DNA from: Azadirachta indica
Taxonomy: Eukaryota; Streptophyta; Magnoliopsida; Sapindales; Meliaceae
Direction of reading: 5' to 3'
DNA: 64,000 nt
NCBI GenBank assembly: GCA_022749755.1
Contig: CM040449.1
Span: 6,839,157 to 6,903,156 of the forward strand
Shown here one piece after another: positions 12,054 through 24,562 of this stretch. A program made the translations under genes and the position numbers. A model generated the notes under the pieces. That model worked only from the letters and a program-made list of their open reading frames with translations. It was not told where the DNA came from and ran no database searches. The stretch's first letter is position 1, and each line of letters begins with the position of its first letter.

Positions 12054-12640
12054 TTGTGGTCCGTGGATTATTGTATGGTAACCGGAATCATATGGTGAAA
12101 GTCTTTATCCGAAACCCGAAAAAGGGAAATTGTTTATATTTGTTTTTGATATAAAGATCAAAAAATAAAGGAATTGTTTGCTCTAACGTATATGTAGTCT
12201 TGTATGGACCATATTCTTAAAGTTTAAAAAATCTTTGGTAGTTTTCGGAACTTCCTCTAGATCACTCGAACACGTTTGATATATTTATATTTTAAATAAA
12301 TAAATAAAAATAAAACCAAAGAAATTGGATGCCTATCGCACGAAGATGGGATAAACTTTGGCGCTTTAATTAGTGGATAAGCCTACCTGTCTCTCCTTCA
12401 CCTCTCAATTATTAAAACTTTCTTGCGCATTACGTCTCGAAATTGTCTGCAAAATTACAAGTTAACGTTAACGACTTTCCGGTTGCAAAGGCGGGAACAA
12501 AAATGGTCTGGCCAATCCGTAAGTGCCAATAATTAGACCATTGCAGTTCAAATAAAACGATCCCAACTTCCGAAGCTCCAAGTTTTGATATGTTTGTTCA
12601 CTGTAATGTAGGGTCGAAGTCTCGTTCTATCATTTCACCT
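12054..12640. other. 3' UTR of bHLH gene and promoter of carbonic anhydrase gene
   Basis: The bHLH 3' UTR probably ends near 12200 (AATAAA-like sequence about 12164). The rest is the upstream region of the carbonic anhydrase start at 12641. No other gene is visible. Confidence 0.5.
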
Positions 12641-14787
12641 ATGGCAGCTCTAATAACAGCCACGGAATCTACTTCTGCCGGTATTCCGGGAAACCGGCCA
12701 GCTGGTTCAAAACTAGTAAGTTAGACTTTGCTATGTTTTGTTGCTAATGATCTGCTATCATCTTGATCCTGGGCTTGCTCATTTTGATTCGCAGACGCAA
12801 TTGGGGAAAGTTTGTGATTCCCAACAAGGATTTCTTCCTCTGCTGAGGTAAGTCTCCGTATTTTGGCTGTGATTGATAGAAATTGAAGCTTCTTAATTTC
12901 TGTTTTATTAGTTGTCTTCTGCTCATCCCACTTTAACAATTTCCTTTTAATGGAAAAATTAAGCATATAATTGGGCATTTTCTTGATCTCTTTCATGTGG
13001 AGGTGGTACATTCTTCAATTCTTTTGTTCAGATTGTGAACAGCTTTAAATATGCCTCACAGTCACAGAACTTCTCATCACTACAACTATTGCTTTCAGCT
13101 GAAAAGATGAGAAGTATGCATCTCCTTTGACTCTGCTGATCCAAAATGGGATTCTTCTCCATTTGCAGGAGAAACCCATTTTTGAAATGGAAAACTTGGA
13201 GCACTGCCTCAGCACATCCTCCAGCACAAGAAGGTACAAGCAATAAAGTGCAAAATGTCGCCAAAACATACAGGGGGTTGAACTCTTTTGAAGAGATTAA
13301 ACAGAGGTTTCTAAACTTTAAGAAGTACAAATATTTGTAAGTAGGTGCAAGTATTTATGCTCTTTGAGAACAGCAAGTTCTTTTTTTTTTAATTTTCCCT
13401 GTGTTCAATGACACGATACTTAATTTTGACAGGGAAGAGTTGGAGCATTTTCGAAATCTTGCAGAAGCTCAAACACCAAAGGTGATCGTTGCTGCAACAA
13501 CTTGTCCTAGTGTTGCTTTAAGTACATTTTTGCTGTTCTTTGTCAATTTGTTGCAGCATTCAGTTCCGTTTAAATTGACAAATTCGAGAACAGTTTATGG
13601 TGATTGCTTGCGCAGACTCAAGGGTATGTCCCTCTAACATCCTTGGACTCCAACCTGGAGAAGCTTTTATGATTCGAAACGTTGCTAATCTGGTTCCCCC
13701 AGTTGAGGTATGGCTGAAGTCTTAATTAAAATGTCATCAAAATTGCTTTATGCATGTTTGAATGGCATTGGTTTTTGTCGCATATGACAGAATTTATTTA
13801 TTGTATGTTTTCTTTCCTTGCAGTGTGGACCATCAGAAACTAATGCTGCCCTCGAGTTTGCAGTAAATATTCTTGAAGTAAATTTCTTACCGACATAAAT
13901 TTTGTTGTTCTTGATGATTTATGTAGATTCTGTGATTATGACTTCAACTGTATGACATTAATAATTTTCCTATAGTAAACAAAGCATGTCACTGTTTGCT
14001 TTGGCCTTTGAGATTGTATTAGTACTGCATTTGTTGAGTTGATGTATTACTTCCTTTTCTATTTTTTGGAAATTTGAAAAATTGTTAATGCCTTTTTATA
14101 GGTTGAAAATATATTAGTCATTGGCCATAGTGACTGTGGAGGAATTCAAACCCTTATGAGAATGCAGGATGATGACAATAAATCAAGGTATCTGTCATGT
14201 ATATACCGCTAATCTATTTTCCTGTGCAATTTCAGCTTCATATGGTTATTTCCAATTAAATCTTAGTGGCAGTTTTTCTCTGTTTCTCATTGAAAAGTTG
14301 ATTTGTACTTTCAGAAGCTTAGCTGAAAAGTGGGTTGTCAATGCCAAAGTTGCTAAGTTGAGAACAAAAGCTGATGCAGCCCATCTTAGCTTTAACCAAC
14401 AGTGCAGGCAGTGTGCCAAGGTTTGCTCTGCATATCCACAATTCTGATGCTCAAAATGTGATTGACGCCGTTCAAGATTTACTCAATAGTTGTGCACATA
14501 CTAATTACCTTAATCTTCCGAAGAATTTGATTTATCAGCTGCAAATGAACTTAAGTACAGCTTCATTCAACTTGTGACAGGAATCGATCAACCGTTCACT
14601 GTTGAACTTACTAACGTACCCGTGGATAGAAGACAGAGTTAGGAATGAGTTATTATCTCTCCATGGAGGATACTATGATCTTCTGAATTGTACATTTGAG
14701 AAATGGACACTTGATTACAATGGAAGTCGCATTGATAAAGAAGAAGGAAGCAGATACTCAATCAAAGATCATTCATTTTGGTCCTAA
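12641..14787 (+). CDS. BCA5: beta carbonic anhydrase, chloroplast type (303 aa, 9 exons)
   Basis: Exons are 12641-12715, 12795-12847, 13169-13336, 13433-13481, 13594-13707, 13824-13877, 14102-14187, 14315-14420 and 14581-14787, all with GT-AG introns and consistent phases. The product interconverts CO2 and bicarbonate. Zinc ligands are visible as C121 in CADSR and H180/C183 in GHSDCGG; D123 and R125 form the catalytic Asp-Arg pair. [12 protein letters not shown] and [11 protein letters not shown] are conserved beta-CA blocks. The first ~60 residues are Ser/Ala/basic-rich, as expected for a plastid transit peptide. Exon layout, length and the ending [11 protein letters not shown] resemble Arabidopsis BCA5 (At4g33580), so orthology is likely but not proven. 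The second exon (53 bases) is the least certain, since the transit region is poorly conserved. Confidence 0.88.
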
Positions 14788-15326
14788 AATGTTTTTTTTT
14801 TTTTTTCTTTATACTATTCCCTTTTCTGTACTGCAACTATCATATATGTACATGACTAATCTGATACTGCAGATAAAATTACTGAAACAAGTAATAGCCT
14901 AAAAATTTAAAGCCTCTAAGCACAGAGAAAATTTTGTCATTTGCTGAGCTGAAATGAATTACCAATGGCAAAAGTATAATAATTACAGTTGCAAATTCGT
15001 ACTATATCACTTCATATCAGAAAAATTAATTTTTTCAACATATGGAAATATTCTCCATAATAATATAATATGTGCTATATTTATTTATAAAGTGGAAACA
15101 TGTTAATTTAACATTTTTTGGCTGTTTTGATATTATATAAATAACGAACCAATCAAAACAGAAGGGTATGACTGCAATCATATTCTAATATTAGGATCAA
15201 AGTATAATTAACAAAAACTACCTATAGGCGCAGAGCAGAAATTGACAAATAAGACTAGAACTCATCGACAAACAAGCGTCAACCGAACGCAAAGCTTGGA
15301 TCTCAATTCGATTTTGCAGAGAAAAG
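14788..15326. other. 3' UTR of carbonic anhydrase and promoter/5' UTR of AP4M
   Basis: AT-rich intergenic DNA with a T-run at about 14790. The GC-richer part from about 15225 is the AP4M leader. No gene seen. Confidence 0.5.
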
Positions 15327-18300
15327 ATGATCTCTCAGTTCTTCGTACTCTCTCAAAGAGGCGATAACATCGTCTTCCGCGACTGTGAGTTCTGTTGCTC
15401 TAATTTTTTCTTCCAATCTGTAAAACTTGTAGCTTGTTGATCTGAATTCAATTACTGCTAAACTAGATTTGGCATATATCAATCAATAAAAAGCTTTAAA
15501 ACTACCGAAATTTGCACCGTATTAAAGGCTTCAAACATAGTAGTTACTGATATTTGTTATTGTAGATCGAGGTGAAGTGCAGAAAGGAAGTGCGGAGATA
15601 TTCTTTCGGAAAGTAAAGTTTTGGAAAGAGGATGGGGATGAGGAGGCACCACCTGTCTTTGTAGGTATTATCTTAATGTTAGGCAGTATTCTTATACAAG
15701 TGTGATCCAAATTTTCTACCAAATAAGTTTCAATTTTGAATTGTAATTCTCTGATTTGGTTTTGCCTTTCTCAGTTTATTTCTTCTGTTTCTAATTATGC
15801 AGTTTGTTATGTAATCTGTGAAATAGATTAAATAATATCGATAACATAATTGTGCCTTTCTGTTTAATGTGTTAATGTTTCTAATTGATTTTCGTTTTTG
15901 ATAGAATGTGGATGGTGTCAACTACTTTCATGTGAAAGTTGTTGGATTGTTGTTCGTTGCAACCACAAGGGTTAATGTGTCGCCATCTCTTGTGTTGGAG
16001 CTTCTACAAAGGATAGCTCGTGTCATCAAAGATTACCTCGGGGTTCTAAATGAAGATTCACTGCGAAAGAACTTTGTGCTTGTGTATGAGTTGCTTGATG
16101 AAGTCATTGTAAGTTTTTTTGTGATTCCATGTATCTGTTTATTGGTATATTTTTTAAGTACTTTACAAAGTTTTGCTGCTTGTTAAGCTTCTAGTTTGCT
16201 AGTTAATCTGTTTTGCTTTAGAAAATTGAACCCGAGCAATATGCTTCATCTGCTTATTAGTCCTGGCTTGTAGAGTAGTAAATTATTCGTGCTCTTAGAT
16301 GTAGGAGATTGCTGTACTTTTCTTGTCAACATGTCTGGAATTTGGCTTAGTATGATGGAAATTGCCGTTGTTTTAAAATTCAAGCTGCTTAGTGTTAGAT
16401 GGTGTTTTTTTGTGGGAAATTTGTTCAGCATTATTGGCAGTATACAGTATACTAATAAATACTAGCATAGAGTGGATAGAAGTATTAAGTGTTGTTTTTC
16501 TGTTTAAGTAGTATTCAGAATATTTCTCTTACAACACTTTTTATGGCTTATTACTTTATTGATATTTGATTATCTATCAATTGGTACTTTTAAAGTCTTG
16601 ACTATCGTGTTTGTCCCAGGATTTTGGTTATGTGCAAACAACTTCTACAGAGGTCTTGAAGTCCTACGTGTTTAATGAGCCAATTGTGGTTGATGCTGCA
16701 CGCCTGCAACCTCTTAGCCCTGCCGCCATTTTTATGGTATTTTGTCTTTTAATTAATCATATGCTCAAGGAGCCAACCATCTTTTACTAGGGTGGTTGGT
16801 AGCCTTATCCTCCAAATGGAGGGCAGGTGTTTGATTCCTCCCTAATGTGGAGGTTATTTTCCTTCCAAAGATAATAAATATAAATTGCAGGTAAAAATTG
16901 TTTGAATTGACATAAAATTCTGGGCTTACTATAATAGAATTGATGTAAACTCCCAGCAGATGTTTAACTACTAATGTCAGCTTTCAGAAAAAAAAAAAAA
17001 ATCACGATCTCAAGTACTTGGTTAACTTGTTAACATACATATATGATTTGATTAACCACAAGAGTTTGGATTATGATGCAGCAAGGGACCAAACGAATGC
17101 CAGGAACAGCTGTCACTAAATCTGTTGTGGCAAATGAGCCTGGGGGTAGGAAGAGAGAAGAAATCTTTGTGGATATAATTGAGAAAATTAGTGTGACATT
17201 CAGCTCAAGTGTGAGTATTGATGTCTTCCTTCATCTGACTCCATTTTTTGTAATGATTGCCTTGTTAGTTTATTGTATGTGTGGCCGAATTTCTCTTTTA
17301 TAAGATTAGAGGTGCAAAGTGATACCATTTAAAAAAATCAACCACCCTGATAATTTACAACTACATTTTTCAAGCATGATTCTCAAAAACTTATGATTAG
17401 TTTAGGAGTAAGACAAACAAAAATAGTTTTGTACTCTTGATAGCTGAGCTTAATAATAGAAGGATTTTCATTCATATAATGTTTGTCCCACCAGCTTTAC
17501 CCTCTGTTTTGATGATGCTTAGATCATGCACATAATCTTCCTTATATTCTTATATGTTCTTGTTCATGCACAACATATATGTTCTCATTTTCTAAATTAG
17601 TTTCAATGTATATATTAATAATGATTGCGTTGCTTCTTGATTTTTTATTATCAATACCAGTTTTAATCAGTGTAATGATGTTTAAACAGGGATATATTCT
17701 GACTTCTGAAATTGACGGCACCATCCAAATGAAGAGTTATCTCACTGGAAATCCAGAAATTCGATTAGCTCTTAATGAGGACCTCAGCATAGGAAAGGGC
17801 GGGAGATCAATCTATGGTAATGGCTCTTAGAGTTTCATTGAGTATTTATGGTTATCTCAAATAGACTTCTCCTGCATTATATGAGACTATCAAGATTGTT
17901 GATTGCCTTTATGAAATAATAAAATAATTGATATGGAGATTTTTAGTTTTATAAGCCATATTTGTATTGCCATATGATTAATAATTTACTTTTTATTGGT
18001 TCTACAGCTTTTCATTATGATTTTTTTTTTTTACCTTTAATGAAATTATGCTTTTGAAGTTTGTTCTAAGATGGTAATTTCTGTTTCTGTGCCAGCATTT
18101 AGCATATAATCAGCTATGAGTATTCAGTATAATGCCTCTGTAGTTTCTTTATTATACATATATTTAAATATTCTTAGTAATTTTATTCAACAATCACAAG
18201 GAATCTCCACCACCCCCTCTCCCCCCTACAAACCCCAAACACTTTTGCGATCTCATCAGTTTCTGCTTGCCATGACAGATTACAGAAGTTCAACTGGGTC

Positions 18301-20279
18301 AGGAGTTGTGATACTGGATGATTGTAATTTTCATGAATCTGTACGTCTTGATAGTTTTGATATGGACAGAACTTTGTCTCTGGTGAGTGGATCTACAGTT
18401 ATGATCTTGATAATTGTATGTAGGTTGAAGAGACGATATGTCCTATATGCTTTTGCATAAAAAGTTGCTTAATTCTTCTTATTTTGTCAGGTTCCACCAG
18501 ATGGTGAATTTCCTGTTATGAACTACCGTATGACCCAGGAATTCAAGCCTCCTTTTCGTATCAATACTTTGATTGAAGAAGCAGGACCCCTTAAGGTGAT
18601 TATTTTCTTTGGTTATGGAACATTTAGAAATAAGGGAACATCATGCAAGTAAATATTTTTGTGCTGTAGAAAAAGCGGATGCCTTGGCCTATATCATTGT
18701 TAAGACTTTGTTGTTCTCTAGAATGAGATGTTTAACTAATATTAAAATATATTGTACAGGCTGAAGTGATTATCAAAATAAGTGCCGAATTCTCCTCAAG
18801 CATTACTGCCAACACAATTGTTGTAGAAATGCCAGTGCCAAAATATACTACCAGGTACTAGTAACATCAGGCACTGTGAATTATTTGATCAGATAACCTG
18901 AAAAGATGTTTTTGCATGTGCTGGAATTATTGATTAGATAATGCATATCCGGCAAAAATATTTAATTTGTCTCTATGGTTTTTAACAAGTTGCTTATGTA
19001 TCTGTATAGCAAGTTCATGCTTTTCTGGATTCTGTAGATTTTCTGCAGTATTTTGATCAGCCCTTTAGTCTATTGCATATATTCAGAAAATTGATGGAAT
19101 GGATTTTTGTTCATGAGTGCACGGCAAAACTAGAAGTCAGATTGTGTATTAGAAAAGGTTTAGAGCATTTTGCTCATCATTTTTTAGATTTTGAATCCAG
19201 GTTGGTTGCCTTTGTTGATCCTCTTAGAGGAGATTGCATTCAGTATATTATAAATGGTCTAGAGAAATTTTTTATCCTTTTCTGGGTTTGAAGACATTTA
19301 CCACAGGCAGGTCATTCCAGTGCTGCACAATTTACACTTTTCATTCACTTATATGTAACAGCATACATGCTAACTTCTCTGGATTATTATTTCTACAGAG
19401 TGAGTTTTGGGTTGGAACCTGGAGCAGTTGGACAAAGAACAGATTTCAAGGAACCTAATAAGAAACTTGAATGGGGTTTAAAGAAGGCAATGATTACTTA
19501 GAAATTCTCTCATTAGTTGACTTTGTTAATAATTTTGTTGATCAACTGTATTAGGTTTTTGCCTATGCATTATCTAAATGTGCAAGCCACTGATAGTTAT
19601 GATGCATTGCAGATTGTTGGTGGATCTGAACATACACTACGTGCAAAGTTAACATTTTCACAGGAATCACATGGTAATGGCTATTGACTTTAGGAAATGC
19701 TCTTTTTGGAAGTTTTATTTATTTATTTTTTGTTGTTTCCATGTGATAGCCTCTACATATTTCATGTTTTAGTTTTTACTCTTCTTTTTCCCTTCATATG
19801 ACAATTTTCTTTTCCTTTTCTTGCCATATTCATTGTTTGATACAGGAAATATCACAAAAGAAGCTGGACCTGTTAACATGACTTTCACGATACCAATGTA
19901 CAATGCATCAAAGCTTCAGGTAAGATACTGTACTCAAATTGCTACTTGTCTATGCCACTCTTTACTGTTTACTAATCGAAGTTACTATATTTAATTGGTG
20001 AAAAAAAAGTAGAAGTTACGAGTCCAAAGCATCACCTTAATCTGTATGTTCACCCTTCTATCAAAACCAACTGAATAGCAGTTTACATGACCAGAAGCAT
20101 TAACGCTGCTTTAGGCTCAACTATCTTGAAATCCTCTAATGCCTTTGGAGATGACCAGTTTTATACTATCTTTGATGCAGGTGAAATACTTGCAGATAGC
20201 AAAGAAATCCAGTACCTATAATCCATATCGATGGGTGAGATATGTCACCCAGGCCAATTCATATGTTGCTCGGATATAA
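15327..20279 (+). CDS. AP4M: AP-4 complex subunit mu (451 aa, 13 exons)
   Basis: Exons are 15327-15384, 15566-15660, 15905-16108, 16620-16736, 17082-17210, 17690-17816, 18279-18382, 18491-18595, 18760-18854, 19399-19486, 19613-19673, 19846-19919 and 20181-20279. The frame is open throughout and gives 451 residues, the length I recall for the Arabidopsis protein (At4g24550). The N-terminal third is a longin-like fold (MISQFFVLSQRGDNIVFRD and VNYFHVKVVGLLFVATTR). The rest is the mu homology domain (EEIFVDIIEKISVTFSSSG to YNPYRWVRYVTQANSYVARI), which recognises Tyr-based sorting signals. AP-4 works at the trans-Golgi network in vacuolar protein sorting. Exon 10 ends AAG/GCAATG, so intron 10 (19487-19612) appears to be a GC-AG intron. 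Intron 4 carries a possible SINE fragment. Confidence 0.95.
16780..16870 (+). mobile_element. possible tRNA-derived SINE fragment in AP4M intron 4
   Basis: The stretch reads as ggtggttggtagcc, then tcctccaaatggagggcagg, then tgtttgattcctcc. This resembles the A-box/anticodon-arm/B-box layout of tRNA-derived SINE heads, with a B box near GGTTCGATTCC. It is truncated, with no clear tail or target duplication. Confidence 0.4.
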
Positions 20280-20704
20280 CAGTGGGATTTCCATCCAATT
20301 CCCGCCCAATCGTTTGACGTATCTTGTTTATGTGGTATCATTTTTTTTGACTACTTGTTATGGTTACAGTTAAATGATACATTAAAGTTGTACTGTTGGC
20401 TTAATGGAACTAATCTTTGTATCAATTCCTGTTATGTTGACTAATCTACCTTGATTTTCCTACAGCTGTCTCTGGGTTGATATCATTTGTGAAAAGTAAA
20501 TGATTCAAATAATTGCAAACTAACAGGTAATCTCTTGCCACACGGTAGTGCTATAGTGAAGATAACCCTAATTAGGTAAACTAATGTTGACATGGTTTAA
20601 AATATGTGCCAATTTTAGCAAGCCCCTGGATTAACCTGTATGATATTTTTGTAAAGAAATAGATGAATGGTTGAACTAACAGCCCTGCTTATGGCGTCTC
20701 CCTC
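20280..20704. other. AP4M 3' UTR and PELPK upstream region
   Basis: Short intergenic interval in the same orientation as both neighbours; no further gene seen. Confidence 0.5.
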
Positions 20705-20711
20705 TATAAAA
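20705..20711 (+). promoter_or_regulatory. TATA box of the PELPK gene
   Basis: TATAAAA lies 46 bases before the ATG at 20757, leaving a short leader. Good position and sequence for a plant core promoter. Confidence 0.65.
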
Positions 20712-20756
20712 GGCCCAAGCAAAACCTTTTCATGCAAACCATAAAGTGATCTCGAC

Positions 20757-21092
20757 ATGGATAATTACAGGAGCTCCTTTATTCTCTTGCCACTGTTGGT
20801 CACAGCTCTGTTGCTCATCAGCAGCAGTAACGGAGTCCTGGGCTCTCGCCACCTGTTGGACACAACCAAGCCTGAGATTCCCGAGTTTCCGAAGCCAGAA
20901 TTGCCACCTCTTCCTACCTTCCCAAATTTCCCAAAGCCTGAATTACCCCCCTTTCCAAAGGTAGAACTTCCCCCTCTGCCTTTTATCCCTAATTTGCCTA
21001 ACTCTGAGTTTCCATTTGTTCCTCATTCCCCTGCTCTTGAAAAGCCTGAACTGCCTCATTTCCCGAAGCCTGAGGCGCCAAAAACTCCCTGA
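20757..21092 (+). CDS. PELPK-type secreted proline-rich protein, C-terminally frameshifted
   Basis: The 111-codon frame starts with a signal peptide (residues 1-~29: basic start, then LLPLLVTALLLISSSNGVLG). Then come SRHLLDTT and repeated Pro/Glu/Leu/Phe units such as KPEIPEFP, KPELPPLP and KVELPPLP. This matches the PELPK family of plant cell-wall-associated proteins (PELPK1 in Arabidopsis, reported to affect germination). The frame stops at TGA 21090-21092 after APKTP. The repeat pattern continues beyond the stop: KLPELSPLPQLP in the +1 frame from 21082, then KPTLPTIPSIYPPVLLEFP back in the original frame from 21132. The likely cause is one extra A in the A5 run at 21080-21084. The gene is therefore either a truncated but expressed form or a recent pseudogene; the promoter looks intact. 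Confidence 0.75.
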   Translation: MDNYRSSFILLPLLVTALLLISSSNGVLGSRHLLDTTKPEIPEFPKPELPPLPTFPNFPKPELPPFPKVELPPLPFIPNLPNSEFPFVPHSPALEKPELPHFPKPEAPKTP

Positions 21093-21206
21093 ATTGTCCC
21101 CCTTGCCTCAGCTCCCCTCCATGATCTGTAGAAACCCACATTGCCTACCATTCCTTCCATCTATCCACCCGTACTCCTTGAATTTCCAATCCTTGCATTA
21201 TGTTAG
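21093..21206 (+). pseudogene. out-of-frame C-terminal remnant of the PELPK gene
   Basis: This DNA still encodes PELPK-like repeats, but not in frame with the intact start. 21082 to about 21120 continues the motif in the +1 frame. From 21132 the original frame resumes with KPTLPTIP and runs to TAG at 21204-21206. The two shifts cancel, so an ancestral frame of about 149 codons is implied. Confidence 0.6.
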
Positions 21207-22611
21207 CATCTCTGTTCTACTCTGGTTACTTCCTTCCTATACGATGGATGTTGCAGTCTTTAAGCTAATAAATAAATCACAAAGAAAGGGATTGCAGGGA
21301 CGTTTTACTGCTGTTAGTGTTCCATGTATCATATATATTAAGTAGTTGACGTGTTTGCTATGTAATTGCAGTTTTCTGTGTGTTAATGATATACTGATTT
21401 TGGTTACTGTTTCTTCTCAAACAAATTACTCTATAAAGTCGTGTAAGCAACAAGCGGAATACTCTACTTCAAACAACTTCTACTTCTGCATTTTTTATTT
21501 ATTTATTAATATACAAATTTGTTACGCCAGATGAAGTCAAAAGCTCATAATAGCCCAGAAGAAAACGATATCATTAACAATTTGATTTCCCTTTCGAAGA
21601 ATTCCATTGATCTTGTTGATGGGGTAAAAAAACAATTGAATCCCTATTCCTCCGCCTATAAAATATTAAGAACCAGCCAGATGGGGAAAAAGCTTGCGTC
21701 ATATCACATCACTATCACATCTTATATTATATTGCTCCAACTGTACAAGTTTATCCCGTCGTCACATTAAGAAATAAGAATATAGTTGCCTGAAATTTGC
21801 TCTGCTGTTCCTTACTGCCTTTCCAATTCCAATTTGCTGAGAATATGAATTTTACTGTCAACTTTGTACACGCTGAGACCTCAACCATGTCTTATCAAAC
21901 AATATATCCCATCGGTTAAATCTTTCTTTTTTTTTTTTCTTCTTTTTTCCTGTTGCCTGTATATTTATTTTATTCTAATAATGATGTCATTATTGGACAT
22001 TCATGATTTAGCCCGATAAGAATATATCCTTGTAAACGTTGAATTTTTCTTTAACTGTGACTAATCCACGTGAAGAAGTAAAAGAAAAGTTTTACCTAGC
22101 CTTGCTTTTGCTTTTGAAATTTACCGATTCCCTAAAGCAACTACCAGGTAGCTCGACACAGACTGATTCCTTTGTCTGTAACTTTAGCCTATGATATGAA
22201 TTATGAAGCTAGGTCAGCTGTATTCAGAAATCAGAACAAATGACAATCACATTCAGGTCCCTTTTTGAAAATGAATATATAAATAAATAGATATATTAAA
22301 CAGCTGCTTAATTATGATTTCTAATATAAAATAATTAAAAATTCAGTTTTAAAAATGATATAATTTAGTTATTGAAATAAGGATGGAACCAGGATCAACG
22401 ATGAATTTGATACAATTAGATAAATTATGTTCCTATTTATAAGAATATAAAGAATAAAGGGACCCTAAGATATGATTACCATAAATGGAAACGCATCTTC
22501 TAGCTCTAGGCAGGCACCCAGCAGCAGTACTTTTTTCTGTTTTGTTGTTGATTTTGTTCTTGTTTTCGTTTTTCCTGTGTCTGTTTCCTTTTTTTTTGTT
22601 TTGTTTTGTTT

Positions 22612-22636
22612 TATATATATATATATATATATATAT
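22612..22636. repeat. (TA)n microsatellite
   Basis: Uninterrupted TA run following T-rich TTTTG repeats. Confidence 0.9.
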
Positions 22637-24046
22637 CGTAGGTGTTACTGGAAGTATCTTTATTGCTCATCGGATGCTGTGTTCTCACCTAACGATTTGG
22701 ATCCATTTCCTGCGTTGCCAAATGCAAATAGTATTAAAAATAAAAAAAAACAAAACAAAACGATAAGAAAAGAACAACAATTTAACCTTACAATTCGGTC
22801 CAGATATCCATCAATATGGAAAACATAACCTAATTGCGCAACTCGGTAATTCAGTTAAAAATCTGTCAGTATTTTAGATTATTATTATTATACTTAAAAA
22901 ATCAATTGACAATAGTATGTGCATTTTGTGTTTTAGGTAATAATGCCTTTAGTTTTAACTAATATAATGTTTGTTTATGAAACATGCATGCATGCTTTAA
23001 ATTAAGATTTTGGGGGGTGTGTGGGGGTGGGGTGGGTTAACTTGCAGTTTAAGTTTGAGCCTTTTGACTTAGGGATCAACCAAAGGAAAGGAAGCTGCTG
23101 CGTATGTCTTGTACCTAATTTCCTTTTTAACAAACAAAATTTCGCTTTCGGCTTTTGTTGCACGTGCTACGTTCTTAATAATTTTGGTAAATGAAACTAG
23201 CAAAAAATATGTTTCAAAATTCATTCCATACTTAGGCTATAGCCTACATGAATGATTCTTTTTAGTTAACTCTCAAGCATTACCATAAACTGCATTAATT
23301 CCACCCAATCTCACAATTCTTTTTTTTTTTTTTTGGAAAATAAATAAATAATTGTCAAATATTGAATTTCATGTAATAATAATAAGTCTTTCTTTTCTTT
23401 TTTTTTTTTTTTAGTAAAATTATAATTTAGATATAAAAAAGGGATGGTTGATTGCTTGGTTGTGCATGCAATGAGGTTGAAGATTTTCTTTGAGATCAAA
23501 TTCTTGTCTTTGAATCCAATCAATTGGTGGATTGGATTGTTTTTGTGTGATCAGTACTGTAATGTACATTTCCATACATACATACATACATGTGCTTCTG
23601 TTGGCGTGCTTCTGCAGTTCTTTAACCTTTTTTAAATAAAAAAAAATATGTTTATATGTCACCATCCTATCCAGAATACTGTCTGTCTACTGTTACATGC
23701 AATTTTTGACTTTAAAGTATATTTATTATTAAGTGATGTACAATTTTGTATGTCTTTAACTTAATTTTGTATGTAGAATTGATATTTTCTAGAAGCTTAC
23801 GGAAACTACCAGGAATCACGTTTTTTAATTTTAGATGACAATGAAATTAAAAGAAAAATTAGCTACATCAATGAAAATGAATGTTGCCAAAATGAAATAA
23901 CTCTGTTATTCTTCAACACCACTTCACCTACAACTTTGAATTGAAAAGGAAACTGTTTTAGCTTGACATCACTTGATTTGAGTAATTCATAATGTGCATT
24001 TTTATTGCGTGCTACAAATATAACAAAAAATATATGTAATAGATTA

Positions 24047-24097
24047 TTGAAGATTGAAGATTGAAGATTGAAGATTTATTTATTTATTTATTTATTT
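24047..24097. repeat. compound (TTGAAGA)4-(TTTA)n tandem repeat
   Basis: Four heptamer units TTGAAGA are followed directly by about six TTTA units. Confidence 0.9.
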
Positions 24098-24473
24098 TTG
24101 TTAATTTGAAAAGTGCAGAGATTGAAAGAGACAATGGGTGGAAAAATAGAAAGGAGTATTTTTTTTTCTTTGGCTTGGGTTTTGGATTACCCAAATCCAG
24201 ATGTGATTCCTAAGCAAAATGATTATCATGCTTGAAATAACCTTTGAAAATGGAGGCATAAAAATACTAAAAAGAATTTGAAGAAAGAAAAAAAAAAAGT
24301 CATTATTGATCAACTGCACTCCAAACTGTTAAATATCAGAAAAAATTGAAAGTGAAGCGTTGATGGTCAAACTAAGTGAGCTGCTCTTTGGAATTTAATA
24401 CGCAAATAGCCCAAAATAATTTTCCCCACCACAGTCAGCCGAGCAACAACTGCTCTCTCTTTTGCATAGCCAA

Positions 24474-24562
24474 AGCCGAAGCCGAAGCCCAAGCCCAAGC
24501 CCATACGTACTACATACGAATATGAATATGAATACGAATACGATACGAATACGAATACGAAT
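24474..24562. repeat. GC-containing hexamer and ACGAAT/ATGAAT repeat cluster
   Basis: GAAGCC/CAAGCC hexamers (24474-24503) are followed by interspersed ATGAAT and ACGAAT hexamers (24516-24562). Confidence 0.85.

Noticed and set aside
13482..13593. In-frame-looking continuation of carbonic anhydrase exon 4 ([10 protein letters not shown])
   Set aside because: It superficially resembles [12 protein letters not shown] but leads to a stop. Splicing to [10 protein letters not shown] at 13594 restores the true active site, so this is intron.
21016..21345. 109-codon frame over the PELPK 3' part
   Set aside because: Alternative frame lacking signal peptide; only its middle part continues the PELPK motif after the frameshift.
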